From Caulobacter segnis ATCC 21756 (lineage in GTDB: Bacteria; Pseudomonadota; Alphaproteobacteria; Caulobacterales; Caulobacteraceae), in assembly GCF_000092285.1 (NCBI RefSeq), contig NC_014100.1:4464001-4528000 (forward strand): a DNA stretch of 64,000 bases. Reading direction: 5' to 3'. Shown piece after piece: positions 45,931-55,568 of the stretch. Position 1 is the stretch's first letter; each line of letters starts with the position of its first letter. The position numbers were made by a program, and so were the translations under genes. Under the pieces are notes generated by a model, which was given only the letters and a program-made list of their open reading frames with translations, did not search any database and had not been told where the DNA came from.

Positions 45931-46368
45931 ATGCGCGCCGCCGCCCCTATCATCGCCGCCCTGTTGATAACCGCGTGTGGGCCCTCGCCCATGGGATCCC
46001 CAGCGACGCAAGCCCCGCCCGCGGACGCCCCGACCGCCGTCGCCCCGGACTATGCTGGCGACTTCGACGCCTTGGGGACCGAGCCGTTCTGGAGCGTGAA
46101 GGTCCGAAGCGCGGGCTTGATCGTTTCGCGGCCTGATCACCAAGACATCGCCACGACCGGAACGACGCTGGAGGTGATGGGCGAAGAGGCCTTGTTCCGC
46201 GCCCGGACAGACGGGCAAGACTTCAGCCTGCGCCTGACGCCGGGAGAATGCTCCGACGGCATGTCCGACCGGCGTTACGACTACCTCGCCGAGGCCCGGA
46301 TAGACGGTCTAATCCTGAAAGGCTGCGCGTCGCGGCCGCGGGACCTGGCGACCCAGCCCAGGCCCTAG
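45931..46368 (+). CDS. Lipoprotein of the COG3650 type
   Basis: 145 residues. Signal peptide with a lipobox at LLITAC (Cys16), so outer- or inner-membrane lipoprotein. After a Pro/Ala-rich linker (about 20-40), the core reads DALGTEPFWSVKVRSAGLIVSRPDHQD and ECSDGMSDRRYDYLAEARIDG, matching a small beta domain seen in predicted membrane-associated proteins (GTEPFW and CxDGMSDRxY). The function is unknown. Its start lies 48 bp from divergent dcm; the stop overlaps the convergent hydrolase stop. Confidence 0.78.
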   Translation: MRAAAPIIAALLITACGPSPMGSPATQAPPADAPTAVAPDYAGDFDALGTEPFWSVKVRSAGLIVSRPDHQDIATTGTTLEVMGEEALFRARTDGQDFSLRLTPGECSDGMSDRRYDYLAEARIDGLILKGCASRPRDLATQPRP

Positions 46369-47642
46369 TCGCCCTTGGGGCCCCTATAGTCGGCGCCATA
46401 CACCGCCGCGCGCAGATCGCGGTGCAAGGTGGCGTCGAAGGGATAGGTCTGCACGAAGAAGACGGCGGTCAACCTGTTGACTGGATCGACCCAGAACAGC
46501 GTGCTGTCACGCCCATCCCAGAAGAATTCCCCCACCGCGCCACGGCTTTCCTCGGGCGTCTGCGGTTGCTTCACACGCACGGCGAAGTCGAAGCCGAATC
46601 CGACCGAGCCCTTGCTGGGCAGCCACCACCGGTCGGTGACGCGCGGATCCAGATGGTCCGTCGCCATCAGGCGCACGGTCGAGGGGTTGAGGATCCTCAC
46701 GCCATCCAGAGAACCTTCGCCCAGCAGCATGCGCGAGAAGCGCGCATAGTCGTCGATCGAGGCGACAAGCCCCGCTCCGCCCATCGTCATGCGACGCGCG
46801 GGGTCGAAGTTCATCCGCCGGGTTTCGACGGGACTTTCCTTGGCGAGCTTGCCGTCGGCCCCTTTGTTGTAGACGGCGGCCAGACGCGGGAAGACGGACT
46901 CCGGCTGCGTCCAGGCGGTCTCCTTCATGCCCAGCGGATCGAGAATGTGCGCCTTCGCATAGGCCTCGAACGGCTGGCCGGAGAGTTTCTCGACGAGCAG
47001 CGCCTGGACATCCACGGCGGCGCTGTAGCTCCAACGCTCGCCCGGATCGTAGAGCAGCGGAACCTTGGCGAGACGGCGGCCGAACTCGCTCAGGTCATTC
47101 TGAAGGCTCAAGGGATCGGCGGCCTTGAAAGCCGCGTCGGCCGCCGTGTCACGCATGCCGTACGAGAAGCCGGCCGTATGGCGCAGAATGTCCCGGATGA
47201 GGATCGGCCGCGCCGGCGGGCGCACGCCGCCCTGGCCGTCGAGCACCTTGATGTCCGCGAATTCGGGAAGATAGCGCGACAGCGGGTCGTCCAGGCCGAA
47301 CTTGCCCTGCTCCCACAGCTGCATCAGAGCCACGCCCGTGACCGGCTTGGTCATCGAGAAGATCTGCACCAGCGTATCGCGGCGCATCGGCTTGCCCGCC
47401 TCGCGGTCGGCCATGCCCGCGGTTCCGAAATAGCGCTCGCGGCCGCCCTGCCAGACCAGGGCTGAAACGCCCACGGCTCTTCCGCTCTCGATCATGGCCT
47501 TGAGCGCGGCGTCGATGCGCGCCCTGTCGATCGTCACCGCGGAGGTCTGGGCCGCCGCCGGAGCCTGGCGCGCCAAGGCCGGCGCCGCCGGAGCGGCCAG
47601 CAAGGCGGCCGCCATGGCGACATGGATCATCTTTCTGGACAC
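46365..47642 (-). CDS. Class C beta-lactamase-like serine hydrolase
   Basis: 425 residues from GTG 47642 (GGGAGG 4-5 nt upstream). Signal peptide MSRKMIHVAMAAALLAAPAAPALA. SxxK catalytic motif in FSMTKPV (about 96), the YxA/N motif is YSAAVDV (about 207), and a GxG strand is near GEFFWDGR. Family includes penicillin-binding proteins, esterases and AmpC-like enzymes; the long insert and context do not identify a substrate, so antibiotic resistance should not be assumed. It is preceded by about 88 bp before rmlA with no obvious operon link. Confidence 0.85.
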   Translation of the reverse strand: MSRKMIHVAMAAALLAAPAAPALARQAPAAAQTSAVTIDRARIDAALKAMIESGRAVGVSALVWQGGRERYFGTAGMADREAGKPMRRDTLVQIFSMTKPVTGVALMQLWEQGKFGLDDPLSRYLPEFADIKVLDGQGGVRPPARPILIRDILRHTAGFSYGMRDTAADAAFKAADPLSLQNDLSEFGRRLAKVPLLYDPGERWSYSAAVDVQALLVEKLSGQPFEAYAKAHILDPLGMKETAWTQPESVFPRLAAVYNKGADGKLAKESPVETRRMNFDPARRMTMGGAGLVASIDDYARFSRMLLGEGSLDGVRILNPSTVRLMATDHLDPRVTDRWWLPSKGSVGFGFDFAVRVKQPQTPEESRGAVGEFFWDGRDSTLFWVDPVNRLTAVFFVQTYPFDATLHRDLRAAVYGADYRGPKGD

Positions 47643-47730
47643 GAGACCTCCCGGCGGACCTTGTTATCGGCGCGGACTGTCGCCGACGCCGAAGCCGTTT
47701 TCCAGCGGGTCGAGGTCGTAGATGCGGGGA

Positions 47731-48603
47731 TCAGCCTTGAGAGGCGATCATCTTCAGATACGCGCCGTAGGGCGAATTCTTCAGGTCATGGGCCAGGCCC
47801 AGCAATTGTTCGCTCGAAATCCAGCCGTTCTGGTGCGCGACCTCTTCAACGCATCCGATCTTCAGGCCCTGGCGGTGCTCCAAGGTGCGGACGAACTCCG
47901 AGGCCTCCAGCAGGCTGTCATGGGTGCCCGTGTCGAGCCAGGCGAAGCCGCGCCCCATGCGTTCGACCGACAGGTCGCCGGCCTCCAGATAGAGGCGATT
48001 GATGTCGGTGATCTCGAGCTCGCCCCGCGCGGAGGGCTTCAGGTCGCGCGCGAAGTCCACGACGCGGTTGTCGTACATGTAGAGGCCGGTGACCGCCCAG
48101 TTCGAGCGCGGCGTCTGGGGCTTTTCCTCGATAGAGATCGCCTTGCCTTCGGAATCGAACTCGACGACGCCGTAGCGTTGCGGGTCGTTGACGAAATAGG
48201 CGAAGACGCTGGCGCCCGTCTTCGAGCGCTCTTTGGCGCCCTGCAGGATCCGGCCCAGGCCCGCGCCGTAGAACAGGTTGTCGCCCAGCACGAGGACGCT
48301 CGGCTCGTTGCCGACGAAATCAGCGCCAATGCGGTAGGCTTCGGCCAACCCATTGGGGTTCGCCTGCTCGGCGTAACTGATGTTGATCCCCCACCGGGCG
48401 CCGTCGCCCAGCAATCCTTCGAACAGGGGTAGGTCGCGCGGGGTCGAGATGATCAGGACGTCGCGTACGCCGGCCATCATCAGGACCGACAACGGATAGT
48501 AGATCATCGGCTTGTCGAAGACCGGCAGCAGTTGCTTGCTGATCGCCAAGGTCACCGGGTGAAGGCGCGTGCCCGACCCGCCGGCGAGGATGATACCCTT
48601 CAT
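47731..48603 (-). CDS. rmlA: Glucose-1-phosphate thymidylyltransferase
   Basis: 290 residues from ATG 48603 ([18 protein letters not shown]). First step of dTDP-L-rhamnose synthesis: dTTP + glucose-1-P to dTDP-glucose. Motifs [30 protein letters not shown] and [17 protein letters not shown] match RmlA. Preceded by a GAAGAAGAAGACGTA spacer. It lies downstream of rmlD with an inverted repeat between them, so it may have its own transcription or be attenuated. It is the first of the rml cluster read on the minus strand in order rmlB-rmlD-rmlA. Confidence 0.97.
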   Translation of the reverse strand: MKGIILAGGSGTRLHPVTLAISKQLLPVFDKPMIYYPLSVLMMAGVRDVLIISTPRDLPLFEGLLGDGARWGINISYAEQANPNGLAEAYRIGADFVGNEPSVLVLGDNLFYGAGLGRILQGAKERSKTGASVFAYFVNDPQRYGVVEFDSEGKAISIEEKPQTPRSNWAVTGLYMYDNRVVDFARDLKPSARGELEITDINRLYLEAGDLSVERMGRGFAWLDTGTHDSLLEASEFVRTLEHRQGLKIGCVEEVAHQNGWISSEQLLGLAHDLKNSPYGAYLKMIASQG

Positions 48604-48647
48604 TACGTCTTCTTCTTCAGTCCTGACGGTCGAACCTAGAGCGGAAT

Positions 48648-48676
48648 TCCGCGAAACGTGAACCCTTTCGCGCGGA
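48648..48676 (-). terminator. Inverted repeat between rmlD and rmlA
   Basis: Near-perfect dyad TCCGCGAAA / TTTCGCG-C-GGA (1-nt bulge) in the 118-bp gap between rmlD and rmlA. May end or attenuate the rmlBD transcript or be a protein site. No T run. Confidence 0.35.
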
Positions 48677-48721
48677 GGCCGGTGGTTCAACGTGATGATC
48701 GTGGAGGATTTGAGGCGCGGT

Positions 48722-49591
48722 TCAGATGCGCCCCTTGGCGCGGAGATAGCGGTCGAGCGCGTCTGTCCAGTGCGGCGTCGAACGGCCGATGGCCGTGCTC
48801 AACTTGGCGTTGGAGAGCGCGCTGTAGGGCGGTCGCCTGGCCGGCGTGGGGAAATCGCTCGTCGGGATGGGCGCGACCTCAGCGGCGATCCCCGCCCGCT
48901 CGATGATCCGCGCGGCGAAATCCCACCAGCTGGCGGCGCCGGAATTGACGACGTGGTAGTCGCCGGCGGGCGCTTCGGCGGCGATCAGGTCCAAGATCGC
49001 CTCGCCGGCGTCCCACGAGCCGGTCGGCGACATCATCTGGTCGGCAACGACGGTCAGGCGACCCCGCTCCTGGCCCAGCCTCAGCATGGTCTCGACGAAG
49101 TTGCCGCCCTTGCCGCTGGCGCCGGCCACGCCGAACAGCGAGGCCACGCGGGCGACGATCACGTCGTCGTGCTCCAGGCGCGCGAGGTCCTCTCCAAGCG
49201 CCTTGGTCGCGCCGTACACATTGACCGGGGCGCGGCCGATCTCTTCGGACAGGGGCTCGCGCTGGGCTTGTCCGCCATAGACGTAGTCGGTCGAGACCTG
49301 CACGAGCCGCGCGCCCCGGGCGGCGCAGGCCCTGGCCAAGCGGCCCGCGAAGTGAGCGTTGATCGCAACGGCGGGCGCCGGATCCTTCTCGCAGTCGTCG
49401 ACGCGGGTGACGGCGACGCAATTGATGGCGACGTCGAACGCTAGGCCATCGAAGCTTGGAGTCGGATCGCTCGCGTCGAGCTGAGCGCGCGTCACCGGCA
49501 CGAGATCGAGACCCCGCTGCGCCGCCAGCGTAGAGATGTCCGAACCGAGCTGGCCGTTGGCCCCGAACAGGGCGATGCGCGGGCCGGCCAT
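48722..49591 (-). CDS. rmlD: dTDP-4-dehydrorhamnose reductase
   Basis: 289 residues from ATG 49591, whose A-T-G shares its T with the rmlB stop codon (TGATG). NAD(P)H-dependent last step of dTDP-L-rhamnose synthesis. Rossmann motif [11 protein letters not shown], active-site [10 protein letters not shown] and [10 protein letters not shown] (YxxxK), and the substrate motif WSDFAARI-like [10 protein letters not shown] are present. Position inside the rml cluster argues that this copy, not the one at 31 kb, is the true RmlD. Confidence 0.94.
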   Translation of the reverse strand: MAGPRIALFGANGQLGSDISTLAAQRGLDLVPVTRAQLDASDPTPSFDGLAFDVAINCVAVTRVDDCEKDPAPAVAINAHFAGRLARACAARGARLVQVSTDYVYGGQAQREPLSEEIGRAPVNVYGATKALGEDLARLEHDDVIVARVASLFGVAGASGKGGNFVETMLRLGQERGRLTVVADQMMSPTGSWDAGEAILDLIAAEAPAGDYHVVNSGAASWWDFAARIIERAGIAAEVAPIPTSDFPTPARRPPYSALSNAKLSTAIGRSTPHWTDALDRYLRAKGRI

Positions 49592-50658
49592 CAGGCGGTC
49601 TTCAGGCCCAGGCGCTGGCCGGCGTAGCGTTCGCGCAGCGGCGCCCACCAGGCCTCGTTGTCGAGGTACCACTGGACCGTCTTGCGCAGGCCGGTCTCGA
49701 AGGTCTCCTGGGCCTTCCAGCCCAGCTCGGCCTCCAACTTGGTGGCGTCGATGGCGTAGCGGGCGTCGTGGCCCGGCCGGTCGGCGACGAAGGTGATCAG
49801 CTCGCGGCGCGTGCGGCCCTGCAGAGGGCGCAGTTCGTCCAGCACGTCGCAGATCGCCTCGACCACCTGCAGGTTGGTGCGCTCGTTGCGGCCGCCGACA
49901 TTGTAGCTTTCGCCGGGAACGCCCCTGGTCGCGATCAGATGCAGGGCCCGGGCGTGGTCCTCCACGTGCAGCCAGTCGCGGACGTTGTCGCCCTTGCCGT
50001 AGACGGGCAGCGGCTTGCCCTCCAAGGCGTTCAGCGTGACCAGCGGGATCAGCTTCTCGGGGAAGTGATAGGGCCCGTAGTTGTTCGAGCAGTTCGAGAC
50101 CACCACCGGCAGGCCGTAGGTGTGATGCCAGGCGCGGGCCAGATGATCGGACGAGGCCTTCGAGGCCGAATAGGGCGAGCGCGGGTCGTAGGGCGTCGTC
50201 TCGCTGAATAGGCCCTCGGGGCCGAGGCTGCCGAACACCTCATCGGTCGAGATGTGATGGAAGCGGAAGGCCTCTTTCTCAGCGCCTTCCAGGGCGCGCC
50301 AATGCTCAAGCGCCGCCTGAAGCATGACGTATGTGCCGACGATGTTGGTCTGGATGAACTCGCCGGGCCCGGTGATCGAGCGGTCGACGTGACTCTCAGC
50401 GGCCAGGTGCATGATGACGTTTGGGCGGAACGCCTGGATCGCGCGCGACACAGCTTCGGCGTTGGCGACGTCGCCCTGGACGAACTGGTAGTCGGCCTTG
50501 CCTTCCAGCATGGCCAGGCTGGCGGGCGAGGCGGCGTAGGTCAGCTTGTCGAAGTTGAGGATCGCGACATCGTTCTGGCCGGCGAGGTGACGGCACACGG
50601 CCGAGCCGATGAAGCCGGACCCGCCGGTCACCATCACACGGAGATTCTGTTGCGGCAT
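49591..50658 (-). CDS. rmlB: dTDP-glucose 4,6-dehydratase
   Basis: 355 residues, extended SDR. Converts dTDP-glucose to dTDP-4-keto-6-deoxyglucose with tightly bound [16 protein letters not shown] is the NAD motif; [28 protein letters not shown] (Asp-Glu catalytic), [11 protein letters not shown] (YxxxK) and [15 protein letters not shown] are all RmlB-specific. TGATG-coupled with rmlD. An 84-bp gap separates it from purU. Confidence 0.97.
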   Translation of the reverse strand: MPQQNLRVMVTGGSGFIGSAVCRHLAGQNDVAILNFDKLTYAASPASLAMLEGKADYQFVQGDVANAEAVSRAIQAFRPNVIMHLAAESHVDRSITGPGEFIQTNIVGTYVMLQAALEHWRALEGAEKEAFRFHHISTDEVFGSLGPEGLFSETTPYDPRSPYSASKASSDHLARAWHHTYGLPVVVSNCSNNYGPYHFPEKLIPLVTLNALEGKPLPVYGKGDNVRDWLHVEDHARALHLIATRGVPGESYNVGGRNERTNLQVVEAICDVLDELRPLQGRTRRELITFVADRPGHDARYAIDATKLEAELGWKAQETFETGLRKTVQWYLDNEAWWAPLRERYAGQRLGLKTA

Positions 50659-50742
50659 GCGCTGGAAGCCTCGGCCTTCGAAGTGGAAGCCCCGTACTCC
50701 AGTTTTTAGTGTACTTGCAACTGTCGAGGCCGACGGGAGGCG

Positions 50743-51585
50743 CTAGTCCGTGAAGACGACCGTCTTGCGGCCGTTCAGCAAAACGCGGTCTTCGAGGCGG
50801 TAGCGCAAGGCCCGCGCCAGCACGCGGCGTTCGATATCGCGGCCCTTGCGGACCAAGTCTTCGGGCGTATCGCGGTGGCTGATGCGCTCGACGTCCTGCT
50901 CGATGATCGGCCCTTCGTCGAGGTCGCCGGTGACATAGTGGGCGCTGGCCCCGATCAGCTTCACGCCCCGCGCGTGGGCCTGATGATAGGGCTTGGCGCC
51001 CTTGAAGCCCGGCAGGAACGAGTGGTGGATATTGATGCATCGGCCCTGCAGCTTGGCCGACAGGCCGTCAGACAGAACCTGCATGTAGCGCGCCAGCACG
51101 ACGATTTCGGTCTGGGTTTCCTGGATGAGCTTCCAGAGTTCTGCCTCCTGCTCGAACTTGGTCTCCTTGGTCACCGGCAGATGATGGAAGGGCAGGTCCG
51201 ACAGGTCGATGTGAGCGTAGGTCTCGGCGGGGTGGTTGGACACCACGCCGGTGATGTCCATCGGCAGCTCGCCGATGCGCCAACGGTAGACAAGGTCGGC
51301 GAGGCAGTGGTCGAACTTGCTGGCCAGCAGCAGCACGCGATAGCGCTCGGCGCGGTCACGCAGGGTCCACTTCATGGCCAGGGTGGAGGCGAGCGTCCCG
51401 AACGCATCACGGAGCGCCGCGCGATCGGCGCCGTCGGCGTCGAACACCACGCGCATGAAGAACTGACCGGTCTCTTGGTCGTCGAACTGCTGGGCGTCCA
51501 GGATGTTGCAGCCGCGCTCGTAGAGGAAAGCGGACACCTTGGCGACGATGCCACGCTGGTCGGGGCAGGAGAGGGTCAGGATCAT
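50743..51585 (-). CDS. purU: Formyltetrahydrofolate deformylase
   Basis: 280 residues. Releases formate from 10-formyl-THF to balance one-carbon pools. N-terminal ACT-like domain (about 1-85; [20 protein letters not shown]) and C-terminal formyltransferase-like domain with the catalytic His-Asp set ([68 protein letters not shown]). AGGGAGC is 5 nt upstream. Inserted in the middle of the rhamnose genes, so its location is not functional clustering. Confidence 0.95.
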   Translation of the reverse strand: MILTLSCPDQRGIVAKVSAFLYERGCNILDAQQFDDQETGQFFMRVVFDADGADRAALRDAFGTLASTLAMKWTLRDRAERYRVLLLASKFDHCLADLVYRWRIGELPMDITGVVSNHPAETYAHIDLSDLPFHHLPVTKETKFEQEAELWKLIQETQTEIVVLARYMQVLSDGLSAKLQGRCINIHHSFLPGFKGAKPYHQAHARGVKLIGASAHYVTGDLDEGPIIEQDVERISHRDTPEDLVRKGRDIERRVLARALRYRLEDRVLLNGRKTVVFTD

Positions 51586-51775
51586 GGTTCGCTCCCTCTA
51601 GAGAACCGCGACCGTCAAGAAAAGCCCGCAGTCACGACGCCAGAGCATGAAATCGCTCGCCATAGCGCCCGGCTGGCGGGCGGCGCGCACGCTCATGCCC
51701 CTCCAAAGACCAATGAATGGCGACAGGGCCGAGTCGGGTAGGCGTCGCGGGGGGAACGGGTCTAGGCTCGCCCCC

Positions 51776-52953
51776 ATGATCTCCTCTTCCGAAGTCCTAT
51801 CCGACCGCGCGATCGAGATTCTGGCCCAGTTGGTGGCCTTCGACACCACCTCGCGGCGCTCCAATCTTGAGCTGATCCAGTGGGTCGAGGCCTACCTCGC
51901 CGATCTGGGCGTGCCCTCGCGGCGCGTGCCAAGCGCCGATGGGATGAAGTCGAACCTGATGGCCATGATCGGCCCGGCCGTCGAGGGCGGGATCGTGCTG
52001 TCCGGTCACACCGACGTCGTGCCGGTCGACGGTCAGCCCTGGTCCAGCGATCCCTGGACGCTGACCGAGCGCGACGGACGCCTCTACGGCCGCGGGACCT
52101 GCGACATGAAGGGGTTCCTGGCGCTCGCGCTGGCGGCCGCGCCCGATCTCGCCAAGGCTACGCTGAGCAAACCGGTGCATCTCGCCTTCTCCTATGACGA
52201 GGAAGTCGGCTGCCTCGGGGCGCCGGACATGATCGATGTTATCGCTCGGGACGTTCCCCGCCCGGCGCTCGTCGTGGTCGGCGAACCAACGGACATGGTC
52301 GCCGTACGGGCCCACAAGGGCATCGCCAGCTTCATCGTCACCGTCACCGGCCGCGAGGCCCACTCCAGCCTGACGCACCTCGGCGTCTCGGCGAACATGG
52401 CCGCCATCAAGCTGATGGGCATGCTGGTCGAGCTCTCCGAGCGTCTGGAACGCGAGGCTGATCCCAATTCGCCGTTCACGCCCAAGGGCGCGACGCTGAC
52501 GATCGGCCAGGTCCATGGCGGCACGGCCGTCAATATCCTGGCGCGGGAGTGCGTCTTCGTCTTCGACCTGCGTACGCCGGCGGGCACGGACCCCGAGGCC
52601 TTGCTGGCCGACTTCTTCAAAGCCGCACAGGCCATGGACGCCGAGATCAAGGCCAAGGCGCCCGAGGGCGGCGTGAAGATCGAGCGCCGCTCGCTGACCC
52701 CGGCCTTCGCGCCGGAAGAGGACGGTGTCGCCGAGGCCTTCGCTCGCAAGCTGGCCGGCGATAACGGCCCCGCGCGCGCGCCGTGCCCTACGCCGCCGAG
52801 GCCGGGCAGTTCCAAGGCGCGGGCTTTTCGACCGTGATCTGCGGCCCCGGCTCGATTGATCAGGCTCACCAGCCGGACGAATATGTCGAGATCAGCCAGA
52901 TGCAGCGCGGCGCGGCCTTCATGCGGCGGCTGATCGAAGACCTTTCCGTTTAA
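51776..52953 (+). pseudogene. argE: Acetylornithine deacetylase, frameshifted
   Basis: Intact-looking N-terminal 331 codons of an M20 peptidase: GHTDVVPVDGQPWS (metal His), RLYGRGTCDMKGF (bridging Asp), SYDEEVGC (Glu pair) and VGEPTDM. At 52771-52780 a CGCGCGCGCG run shifts the frame: the open frame then reads 20 unrelated residues and stops at 52837. The missing C-terminus is in another frame from GTG 52783 to TAA 52953 and contains the ArgE motif CGPGSIDQAH with the last metal His. Removing one GC unit (2 nt) restores a 391-residue ArgE. Either a real slippage mutation causing loss of function, or a sequencing/assembly error. GltAB and citrate genes aside, no arg gene is near. Confidence 0.85.
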
Positions 52954-52962
52954 GGGCCCTTT

Positions 52963-53985
52963 TTAGAGTCCTCTGGCCTTTCGGATCACAAACCGCCGGC
53001 CGACGAAGGCCGCCGGATCGATCGACATGACCCGCAGGATCGCAGTCGGAGACGCTTTCCGTTTGGCCTGGATCGCGCGGCGATCAGCCATGACGGCGTC
53101 GAGATCGTCACGCTTCAACGCCGCCTTGATCCCACGGACCGCCGGCCCGACGTCGCCGCGCCGCCAATGCAGCAGCAGAAGTCCCGCCGTCACCGCCACG
53201 TGCAACGGCAGGGTGACCGGGAACAGCCAGCCCGGCGTGTTCTTCAGGAAGGTCCAGACGCGATTGCGCGAGCCGTGAAAGATGGCGAAGTCGGACCGGA
53301 CGCCCGTGCTGGCCGAGCCGACGTGGGCCACTCGGGCTTTCGGTAGAAGCAGCGTGGGCTCGCCTAGAAGCCGCAGGCGATAGCCCAGGTCGACGTCCTC
53401 GCAGTAGCAGAAGTAGCGCTCGTCGAAGCCGCCAACGTCCAGGAACAGCTGGCGATCGATCAGCATCGCCGCGCCGCAGGCCGAGAACACCTCGCCCTCC
53501 GGCAAGGCGGCCGGCGCCTTGCGGCCATAGCCGCCCCGGAATGGAATCCCCGCGCTGGTCAGGTTGTCGCCGGCGCCGTCCAGCAGGCCGGGCCGGTCGG
53601 CGGACAGCTGCAGCGAGGCGAAACTCTTCACCGCCGGATGGCGACCGACGCCGGCCATCAGCTCCGCCAGCCAGTCGGGTTCGGGATAGGCGTCCGGGTT
53701 CAGCAGGACCAGCCACCGCCCCCCGGCCCGACGGGCCGCGAGATTGTTGCCAACCGCGAAACCGAGATTGGCGCCCGCCTCGACGAAATCGACCCACGGA
53801 TAGGCCTTCGCCGCCGCCTGCGGCGCGCCGTCGGTGGAGGCGTTGTCGATCAGGATCGTCTCGAAATCGCGGAAGGTCTGGCTTTCCAGTCGCGACAGGC
53901 ACTCGGCCAGGGTAGGGCCGCTCTGGTAGGAGACGATCACCACGGTCACCGCCGGGGCCTTGTCTTCGGTCGTTTCAGGCGGCAT
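52963..53985 (-). CDS. GT2 family glycosyltransferase, rhamnosyltransferase-like
   Basis: 340 residues from ATG 53985 (MPPETTEDKAPAVTVVIVSY). GT-A fold: VVIVSYQSGPTLAECL, ILIDNASTDGAP, the DXD-like LLNPDAYPEPDW, and GGFDERYFCYCEDVDLGYRLRLLG, which is the WbbL/RfbF-like acceptor motif of dTDP-rhamnose transferases. A possible membrane-proximal hydrophobic segment is near 255-280. Adjacent and divergent to rmlC, 36 bp apart, so the two probably share a control region and this enzyme likely uses dTDP-L-rhamnose. The acceptor is unknown. Confidence 0.88.
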   Translation of the reverse strand: MPPETTEDKAPAVTVVIVSYQSGPTLAECLSRLESQTFRDFETILIDNASTDGAPQAAAKAYPWVDFVEAGANLGFAVGNNLAARRAGGRWLVLLNPDAYPEPDWLAELMAGVGRHPAVKSFASLQLSADRPGLLDGAGDNLTSAGIPFRGGYGRKAPAALPEGEVFSACGAAMLIDRQLFLDVGGFDERYFCYCEDVDLGYRLRLLGEPTLLLPKARVAHVGSASTGVRSDFAIFHGSRNRVWTFLKNTPGWLFPVTLPLHVAVTAGLLLLHWRRGDVGPAVRGIKAALKRDDLDAVMADRRAIQAKRKASPTAILRVMSIDPAAFVGRRFVIRKARGL

Positions 53986-54021
53986 CGGTGGCCGATCGTT
54001 TCTCAAATCAAAGTACGCGTC

Positions 54022-54585
54022 ATGAAGATCACGCCGCTGGCGATCCCCGAAGTGCTGCTTATCACGCCCGCGCGCCATGGCGATGAGCGCGGCTGGTTTT
54101 CCGAGACTTTCCGCCAGTCCGCGCTGGAGGAAGCCGGTTTCAAGGCGGCCTTCGTCCAGGACAACCATGTCCGCTCGACGACGCGCGGCATCCAGCGCGG
54201 TCTCCATTACCAGAAGCCGCCGCACGCCCAGGACAAGCTGCTACGCTGCGTGGTCGGCGCGATCTTCGACGTGGCGGTCGACATCCGAAAAGGGTCGCCG
54301 ACCTATGGCCAGTGGGTGGGCGCGGAGCTCTCGGCCGAGAACCGCCAGCAGTTGCTGGTGCCCAAGGGCTTCGCCCACGGCTACGTCACCCTGACCGACG
54401 CCTGCGAGGTGCTCTACAAAGTCACCGACTACTACGCGCCCCAGGCCGAAGGCGCGGTGCGCTGGAGCGATCCGGCGGTCGGAATCGACTGGCCGATCCC
54501 GGCTTCGGAGATTACGGCCAACGACCGCGACAACGCCGCGCCGCTGCTGGCCGAGATCGACTCACCGTTCGTCTACGAGGACTGA
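54022..54585 (+). CDS. rmlC: dTDP-4-dehydrorhamnose 3,5-epimerase
   Basis: 187 residues, cupin. Epimerises C3 and C5 of dTDP-4-keto-6-deoxyglucose. Catalytic His in GLHYQKPPHAQDKLLRCV (His and its neighbours), Asp in DIRKGSPTYGQWV and Tyr in EVLYKVTDYYAP are in place, and GWFSETFRQS and PKGFAHGYVTLTD are typical. It completes rmlABCD in the window but is on the opposite strand from rmlABD, divergent from the glycosyltransferase. Only 2 bp separate it from the downstream alpha/beta hydrolase gene. Confidence 0.96.
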   Translation: MKITPLAIPEVLLITPARHGDERGWFSETFRQSALEEAGFKAAFVQDNHVRSTTRGIQRGLHYQKPPHAQDKLLRCVVGAIFDVAVDIRKGSPTYGQWVGAELSAENRQQLLVPKGFAHGYVTLTDACEVLYKVTDYYAPQAEGAVRWSDPAVGIDWPIPASEITANDRDNAAPLLAEIDSPFVYED

Positions 54586-54587
54586 AG

Positions 54588-55490
54588 ATGCAGGATTTCA
54601 CCGACTTCTTCTGGACCTCGCCCGAGGGTCTGCCGCTGCACGCCCGAGACTATGCGCCTCGCGAAAAGGCCCAGAAGCTTCCGGTGATCTGCATCCACGG
54701 CCTCACGCGCAACGCCCGCGATTTCGAGGACCTGGCCCCGCGCCTCGCCGCAGAGGGGCGGCGCGTGCTGGCCGTCGACGTGCGCGGTCGCGGCCTCTCG
54801 GCCCGCGATCCCAACCCGATGAACTATCATCCAGGAACCTATGCGGCCGATATCCTGGCCCTGCTCGAGGCGGCGAAGATCGAGAAGGCGGTGTTCATCG
54901 GCACCAGCATGGGCGGGCTGATCACCATGGTGCTCACGTCGATCATGCCCGAGGCGATCGCCGCGGCGGTGCTGAATGACGTGGGCCCCGAGTTGTCGCC
55001 CATCGGCCTGGCCCGCATCGCCGGCTATGCGGGTCTGGCGAGCCGGTTCGAGACCTGGGACGAGGCCGTCGCCTACGCCAGGGCGATCAACGAGGCCGCT
55101 TTCCCTGGCTACGGCCCCGATGACTGGGACGTCTTCGCCCGCCGGCTGTTCGACGAGAAGGACGGCGCTTTCGTTCTCGCCTACGATCCCGACATCTCCG
55201 CGCCGATCAAGGCGGCCGCGGAGGCCGCGGCCAAGACCCAGGCCGAAGGTGGCCAGGCGCTGGCCCCGCCGGACATGTACCCCCTGTTCCGGGCTCTGGC
55301 GAAGGACCGTCCGCTGCTGTTGGTGCGAGGCGGAATTTCGGACCTGATCGACCCCGCCATCGCCGAGCGCATGCGCGCCGCCGCGCCCCACATGGCCTAT
55401 GCGGAGGTCCCCGGCGTCGGCCACGCGCCGATGCTGACCGAGCCGGAAGCCTGGGCGGCGATAGAAAAGCTCCTCGAAACGGCGTCCTAA
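54588..55490 (+). CDS. Alpha/beta hydrolase
   Basis: 300 residues from ATG 54588, starting 2 bp after rmlC. Oxyanion-hole motif ICIHGLTRNARDF, nucleophile elbow GTSMGGL (Ser about 104), acid Asp in RGGISDLID (about 251) and catalytic His in VPGVGHAPML (about 279). A cap insert lies between about 140 and 215. Specificity cannot be told; co-transcription with rmlC suggests a link to envelope metabolism but may be accidental. Confidence 0.85.
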   Translation: MQDFTDFFWTSPEGLPLHARDYAPREKAQKLPVICIHGLTRNARDFEDLAPRLAAEGRRVLAVDVRGRGLSARDPNPMNYHPGTYAADILALLEAAKIEKAVFIGTSMGGLITMVLTSIMPEAIAAAVLNDVGPELSPIGLARIAGYAGLASRFETWDEAVAYARAINEAAFPGYGPDDWDVFARRLFDEKDGAFVLAYDPDISAPIKAAAEAAAKTQAEGGQALAPPDMYPLFRALAKDRPLLLVRGGISDLIDPAIAERMRAAAPHMAYAEVPGVGHAPMLTEPEAWAAIEKLLETAS

Positions 55491-55568
55491 AGGGGTGGGC
55501 CCGGATGGCTTGGCCGTGTTAGAGCCCCCGCCACGGCCCGTTCTTCGCCGCGACAGAGTGCTGACCCG

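Noticed and set aside
46365..47642. Antibiotic-resistance beta-lactamase call
   Set aside because: The SxxK serine hydrolase family is broad, and nothing in the motifs or neighbours shows beta-lactam hydrolysis.
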